Below are positions 60,195-64,000 of a DNA stretch of 64,000 nucleotides, one piece after another; positions within the stretch are counted from its first letter, which is position 1; every line of letters starts with the position of its first letter. This DNA is from Sphingobium sp. 66-54. GTDB taxonomy: Bacteria; Pseudomonadota; Alphaproteobacteria; Sphingomonadales; Sphingomonadaceae. A program made the position numbers and the translations under genes. The notes below the pieces were generated by a model. It saw only the letters and a program-made list of their open reading frames with translations. It was not told where the DNA came from and searched no databases. Location of the stretch: the NCBI GenBank assembly GCA_001899715.1, contig MKWI01000009.1:62001-126000 (forward strand), read 5' to 3'.

Positions 60195-61544
60195 TCAGAA
60201 ATCATATTGCGCGCGTAGGCCGAACACGTCCGTCGCATAATCGCTGCGCCCTCCCGCCAGCACCGGCGTATCGCGCACCTGCACCCGCAGGTAATTGGCG
60301 AGGAACTTCACATGCTCCACCGGCACCCACACCAGCGAGGCGCCGAGCATGCGCTGGGTGCCGCCGACGATGCCGCTATCGGTGAGGTCCAGCCAGTCGT
60401 GGCGCAGGTTGATCTGCCACGCGCCCGCGCCGCCCTTGTCCAGCCCGCGCGTCGGCTTGATGCTGCCGAGCACGCCTTTCTTATAGGCTCGCCCGCTGCC
60501 GCCGGCAAAGACGTAGCCGATCTCGCCATAACCGCCGAAAAAGGTCGGCGCGGGCAGGCCGGGCCGCGCCACGCGCTGCCGGAAACCTTCCGCCGCTACG
60601 TGAACCGGCCCATGAATGGCGGCGAATTCCAGCCCGTAGCCGGTCTCCGCCGTCGCACTGAACGCGCCGGTATCGACGAAGCGCACCTCGGTCGTCCGCG
60701 CGCCAGGCCGCGCCCGGTAGCGCAGCGTCGGGGTGAGGTCGTTCAGCTCGCGATGGTGTAGCGATCCGCCAATGTGGAGCTGCGTTCCGCCAAGCTTCGG
60801 CATATAGACCAGCCGCCCGTCGAGCGAGTAGCTGTTGGCGGAGCCGCCGTTGCCCAGCGTATCGAGATCGTCGGCGAACACGCCGGCGGTGACGAGCAGA
60901 TCGCCCGCGCCATAGCTGGCTGAGAGGCCGAGGCGCCGCTCCATGCCGAACGCCTGCGTGAAGGTAGCGCGCTCCAGCAGGCTGGTATCGAGATCGCTGG
61001 TCACATCCTCCAGCGAGGTGATGCGGTGATGGCCGAGCGTCAGGGTGAGCGGGCCGCTGTCATAGGTCAGCCAGGCGTCGGTGAACTGCACGCTGCCGCT
61101 CGCCACATCGGCCTCCAGCCGGTAGCCGAACCCGCCGCCGAGCTTGCCTTCCACGCCCAGATAAGCGCGCCGCACATCGGTCGACCGGCCCAGCGTGGGC
61201 GCGGTCATCCCATCCGGGCGGGAGACGACGTTGGTGTCGATCTGCAAGCGCCCGCGCGGCTTGATCGTGACGCCGGACGCAGCCGGCTCCCGCGCAGGCA
61301 TGGTGGGCGCCGCATCGGCGAGCCGGGGCGCAGCGGCGGCGCCGGACGCGGCCGCTCCCCCGGCCGCACCGGGCTCCTCCGCCGCCTCGACCGCGCCCAG
61401 CCGCGTCTCCAGCCGATCGAGATCCGCACGCATGCGCGCAATCTCGGCACGCAGCGCGGCGGCGTCCTCACCGGGCGCGGCGGAAACCTGCCCCGGCGCG
61501 AGCAGCACGGCGGCAAACAGCGGGAACACGATGGGGGATCGCAA
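60195..61544 (-). CDS. Phosphate-selective-type porin (OprP/OprO family)
   Basis: A 449-residue outer-membrane porin. N-terminal signal peptide (FPLFAAVLLAPGQVSAA), then a coiled-coil segment (LRAEIARMRADLDRLETRLG), an Ala/Gly/Pro linker and a 16-strand barrel. Barrel signatures are RAYLGVEGKLGGGFGYRLEA, FTDAWLTYDSGPLTLTLGHH, ITSLEDVTSDLDTSLLERAT and the C-terminal strand DVFGLRAQYDF ending in Phe. A Pho box lies just upstream, so it should open phosphate entry during starvation. Confidence 0.92.
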   Translation of the reverse strand: MRSPIVFPLFAAVLLAPGQVSAAPGEDAAALRAEIARMRADLDRLETRLGAVEAAEEPGAAGGAAASGAAAAPRLADAAPTMPAREPAASGVTIKPRGRLQIDTNVVSRPDGMTAPTLGRSTDVRRAYLGVEGKLGGGFGYRLEADVASGSVQFTDAWLTYDSGPLTLTLGHHRITSLEDVTSDLDTSLLERATFTQAFGMERRLGLSASYGAGDLLVTAGVFADDLDTLGNGGSANSYSLDGRLVYMPKLGGTQLHIGGSLHHRELNDLTPTLRYRARPGARTTEVRFVDTGAFSATAETGYGLEFAAIHGPVHVAAEGFRQRVARPGLPAPTFFGGYGEIGYVFAGGSGRAYKKGVLGSIKPTRGLDKGGAGAWQINLRHDWLDLTDSGIVGGTQRMLGASLVWVPVEHVKFLANYLRVQVRDTPVLAGGRSDYATDVFGLRAQYDF

Positions 61545-61582
61545 GCAGAAGGCTCCAGTCGTCCGGTGGCGAGGCCGCGCCT

Positions 61583-61600
61583 ATGACAATCATGTTACAG
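61583..61600 (-). promoter_or_regulatory. Pho box upstream of the porin gene
   Basis: Minus strand: CTGTAAC-ATGA-TTGTCAT, two PhoB half-sites with one or two deviations from the consensus CTGTCAT and the standard 4-bp spacer, ~40 bp before the porin start and oriented toward it. Confidence 0.7.
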
Positions 61601-61769
61601 ATTTGAGACACTATTTGTTGCGGATTCATGACATGCGCCGCGCCGGACCGCATGCCGGCGGCTGCCGGCACGATGCGACCGTTTCATGGCGATATCCGGC
61701 CCCGCCCGTCCCGATGCGACCGGCGGCCCCATGGCGCGGCCCAGGCATCGGCCGCGGCCCGCCGCCGCC

Positions 61770-62123
61770 TCACTCGCGCCCGTCGATCAGCTTCAGCAGC
61801 CGTCGCTCGACCGGCGCCAGCACGCCGGCCAGCTCCTGCCCGCGCCGCAGCACCGCGCCGGTCTCGCCGATCAGCGCCCACATGCCCTGACGGTGGCGCA
61901 GCAGCGGCCGTTTCTCGATGCGCACCTCCGGCCGCTCGGCCGAGCGGCGGAAGGCGGAGAAGATCGCCACGTCGCGCGTGAGGTCGATCGCATAATCCCG
62001 CCAGTGGCCGGCGGACACCATGCGGCCGTAAAGGTCCATGATGCGCGAGAGTTCGCCCCGGTCGAAGGCGGTCTGCGTGGGTGCCGCCGCGCCGGGCCGT
62101 GGGAACGGCGTGACGTTGCTCAT
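61770..62123 (-). CDS. DUF2794 family protein
   Basis: A 117-residue protein with the DUF2794 pattern (TAFDRGELSRIMDLYGRMVS, AGHWRDYAIDLTRDVAIFSA, FRRSAERPEVRIEKRPLL, RQGMWALIGETGAVLRRGQE). The family is common in alphaproteobacteria and of unknown function. Its ATG (62121-62123) overlaps the cysE stop (TGATG), so it is coupled to cysE. Confidence 0.88.
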   Translation of the reverse strand: MSNVTPFPRPGAAAPTQTAFDRGELSRIMDLYGRMVSAGHWRDYAIDLTRDVAIFSAFRRSAERPEVRIEKRPLLRHRQGMWALIGETGAVLRRGQELAGVLAPVERRLLKLIDGRE

Positions 62124-62812
62124 CAGGCGCTGGTGCGCGATTGGCCTTCCGGTTCGCCATCCCGCTCGGCGGCCAGCTCGGCCAGCCGCTTGCGCAGATT
62201 CTCCACCTCGCACTGGAGGATTTCGAGCTTCTGCGTCGCCGGGTCATAGGTCTCCGAACAAGGCGTGCCGTAGGGCGTAAAGCTTTTCTGATATTCCCTG
62301 GCGTCGACCAGCGTGGCGCGCGCCGGAATGCCGATCATCACCGCGCCGGCCGGCACGTCGCGCGTGACGACCGCATTGGCGCCGATCCGCGCCCGCTCGC
62401 CCACCGTGATCGGCCCCAGCACCTGCGAGCCCGAGCCGATGATCGCGCCGTCGCACAAGGTCGGGTGGCGCTTGCCGGCAATGCCGTTGGCCGGGTCCGT
62501 CCCGCCCAGCGTCACGCACTGGTAGATGGTCACGTCGTCGCCGATATCCGCCGTCTCGCCGATCACGGTGAAGCCATGGTCGATGAAGAAGTTCTTGCCG
62601 ATCTTCGCGCCCGGATGGATGTCGATCGCGGTCAGGAAGCGCGAGAAATGGTTGATGAGCCGCGCCAGGAAATAGAGTCGCCAGCGGAACAGCCGGTGCG
62701 CCACGCGGTGCAGGCCCAGCGCCCACACGCCCGGATAGATGAGGATCTCCATGCGGGATCGCGGCGCGGGATCGCGCGCCTTGACGGAATCGAGATAGGA
62801 CAAAAGCCCCAT
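62123..62812 (-). CDS. cysE: Serine O-acetyltransferase (EpsC/CysE)
   Basis: A 229-residue acetyltransferase making O-acetylserine from serine and acetyl-CoA, the first step of cysteine synthesis. The left-handed beta-helix is visible (IDIHPGAKIGKNFFIDHGF, VIGETADIGDDVTIYQCVTL, GGTD... KRHPTLCDGAIIGSGSQVLG, PITVGERARIGANAVVTRDV) with the catalytic His in FIDHG. A C-terminal coiled coil (KLEILQCEVENLRKRLAELA) is an extension. ATG 62812. Confidence 0.93.
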   Translation of the reverse strand: MGLLSYLDSVKARDPAPRSRMEILIYPGVWALGLHRVAHRLFRWRLYFLARLINHFSRFLTAIDIHPGAKIGKNFFIDHGFTVIGETADIGDDVTIYQCVTLGGTDPANGIAGKRHPTLCDGAIIGSGSQVLGPITVGERARIGANAVVTRDVPAGAVMIGIPARATLVDAREYQKSFTPYGTPCSETYDPATQKLEILQCEVENLRKRLAELAAERDGEPEGQSRTSA

Positions 62813-62971
62813 TGGCCAAAACGCCCCTTCTGGAATGACAAGCCTCCTATCTAAAGGTTGCGCACGCGCATTTCCAGAGAGATAAGCCCCCGCTCGCCAA
62901 GCGGATAAAGCGCTTGCATTATGGGCCCGCCCATTTATTTGTCGATCAAATGAATTGAGAAAGGGGTTCGT

Positions 62972-63745
62972 GTGCAGGAAAGCTGGCTCCAGTTCCTCGA
63001 ATTATTATTGCCTTTCATACTGGTCGGCTTCGGGGCACAGATTATCGACGGGGCGTTGGGCATGGCCTATGGCGTGATCTCCAGCAGCCTGCTGCTGACC
63101 CTCGGCGTGCCTCCGCGCGCCGCCTCGGCCAGCGTCCACGCGGCGGAAACCTGCACCACCGCCGTCTCCGCGGTGAGCCACGTCCTCCATCGCAATGTCG
63201 ATTGGAAGCTGTTCTGGAAGCTCATCATCCCCGGCGTGATCGGCGGCGTATCCGGCGCCTATTTCCTCTCCAACGTCTCCGGCGACCTCATCAAACCCTA
63301 CATCCAGGCCTATCTCGTCGCCATCGGCCTGTGGCTGCTCTGGCGCGGCCTCATGTATCCGCCCAAGGCGCGCGACCCGCGCTTCGTGGCGCCGCTGGGC
63401 CTTGTCGGCGGCTTCCTCGATGCGTCGGGCGGCGGCGGCTGGGGGCCGGTCGTCACCTCCAACCTGCTCATCCAGGGAGCGAGCCCGCGCCACACCATCG
63501 GCACGGTCAACACCGTTGAATTCTTCCTCACCCTGTCGATCAGCGCCACCTTCCTGCTGCACCTCGGCTGGGAGACGTTCACCACCGCGACCATCGGCCT
63601 GCTGATCGGCGGCGTCATCGCGGCCCCGTTCGGCGCATGGATCGCCCGCCATGTCCCGGCCAAGCCGCTGCTCATCATGGTCGGCGCCATCCTCACCCTC
63701 ACCGCCACCTACGGCATTGCCCGCTCCCTTGCACTGATCGGCTGA
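62972..63745 (+). CDS. TauE/SafE-family sulfite/anion exporter (second copy)
   Basis: A 257-residue membrane protein and paralogue of 49294-50085: LPFILVGFGAQIIDGALGMA, ASASVHAAETCTTAVSAVSH, PLGLVGGFLDASGGGGWGP, IGGVIAAPFGAWIARHVP. GTG 62972 after aaagggg. Divergent from cysE, pointing to a sulfur-related role such as sulfite export (inference). Confidence 0.88.
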   Translation: MQESWLQFLELLLPFILVGFGAQIIDGALGMAYGVISSSLLLTLGVPPRAASASVHAAETCTTAVSAVSHVLHRNVDWKLFWKLIIPGVIGGVSGAYFLSNVSGDLIKPYIQAYLVAIGLWLLWRGLMYPPKARDPRFVAPLGLVGGFLDASGGGGWGPVVTSNLLIQGASPRHTIGTVNTVEFFLTLSISATFLLHLGWETFTTATIGLLIGGVIAAPFGAWIARHVPAKPLLIMVGAILTLTATYGIARSLALIG

Positions 63746-63785
63746 ACCGCTTAAATTCCCAATCGGCCATCGAGAGGGACGATCA

Positions 63786-64000
63786 ATGTCGAGCTACATG
63801 CCGACGCTCAAGCAGCTCCAATATCTGGTAGCGCTCAAGGAGCACGGCCATTTCGGCCGGGCGGCGGAGGCCACCTTCGTCACCCAGTCCACCCTGTCCG
63901 CCGGCATCCGCGAGCTGGAATCGCTGATCGGCGTCACCCTGGTCGAGCGCACCCGGCGGATCGTCCGCTTCACCGCGCTCGGCAACCGCATCGTCGAGAA
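63786..64000 (+). CDS. oxyR: OxyR-like LysR regulator, cut by window end
   Basis: The first ~72 residues of a LysR-type regulator: LKQLQYLVALKEHGHFGRAA, EATFVTQSTLSAGIRELESL and VTLVERTRRIVRF. The motif HFGRAAEATFVTQSTLS with VERTRR is that of OxyR-type hydrogen-peroxide regulators. The ligand domain with redox cysteines lies outside the window, so this rests on the HTH alone. ATG 63786. Confidence 0.8.
   Translation, partial: MSSYMPTLKQLQYLVALKEHGHFGRAAEATFVTQSTLSAGIRELESLIGVTLVERTRRIVRFTALGNRIVE

Overview
The window is GC-rich chromosomal DNA from an alphaproteobacterium, most likely a sphingomonad (Sphingomonadales). The basis is family-level: a DUF2794 protein, a DUF47/Pit phosphate system, an OxyR/TlyA/UbiK/YbjN housekeeping set of alphaproteobacterial type, 4-hydroxybenzoate catabolism, and dispersed 'CTCCTGC...GCAGGAG' intergenic hairpins. 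Genus cannot be fixed from the sequence alone.

1-8.7 kb is accessory DNA: a LuxR-type HTH fragment, a YbaL-type K+/H+ antiporter, many small unrecognised proteins (several under 60 aa, some translationally coupled), a spermidine-synthase-like methyltransferase and a lipoprotein. It ends at a broken P4-type integrase (7640-8600). This looks like an older island at the tRNA-Gln site.

8730-19185 is a discrete 10.4-kb integrative element. It is bounded by a perfect 53-bp direct repeat derived from the 3' part of tRNA-Gln(TTG); the intact tRNA is at the right end. It carries an intact tyrosine integrase, an Xis/AlpA-like HTH protein, an HTH/zinc-finger protein, HNH nuclease, large terminase, HK97-type major capsid, prohead protease, portal and head-tail connector. 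It has no tail, lysis or recognisable replication module. The genes are full length and chained by 4- to 14-nt overlaps, so it does not look like a decayed prophage. It best fits a capsid-forming, tail-less phage satellite (cf-PICI-like) in an alphaproteobacterial host. An AT-rich reverse-strand cargo gene with an HNH-like treble clef, and a ribbon-helix-helix repressor with its own operators, sit between terminase and capsid.

19.4-27 kb is core genome: MarR regulator, proC, ybjN-like, ubiK, tspO, tlyA, dsbD, an NmrA-type reductase and an NTF2-like protein. 27.3-36 kb is a catabolic cluster: a minus-strand operon (aldehyde dehydrogenase, NTF2-like protein, PQQ quinohemoprotein alcohol dehydrogenase, DUF3237, small secreted protein), a MarR regulator, and a divergent TauD/TfdA-type dioxygenase and SDR. 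The marR-dioxygenase-SDR segment lies between 61-bp inverted repeats.

36.5-41.2 kb holds an RBBP9-like hydrolase, a Pho-box-controlled Nudix-DUF47 fusion plus pit phosphate transporter, and sdaA. 41.6-51.5 kb holds putA, pobA with divergent pobR, a vanillin/salicylaldehyde-type dehydrogenase, a TauE/SafE exporter and an ATP-grasp ligase that appears frameshifted.

51.7-61.6 kb holds a 1-Cys peroxiredoxin and the phosphate regulon phoR-pstSCAB-phoU-phoB, followed by a convergent phosphate-selective-type porin with its own Pho box. 61.8-64 kb holds a DUF2794 protein, cysE, a second TauE exporter, and the start of an OxyR-like regulator cut by the window edge.
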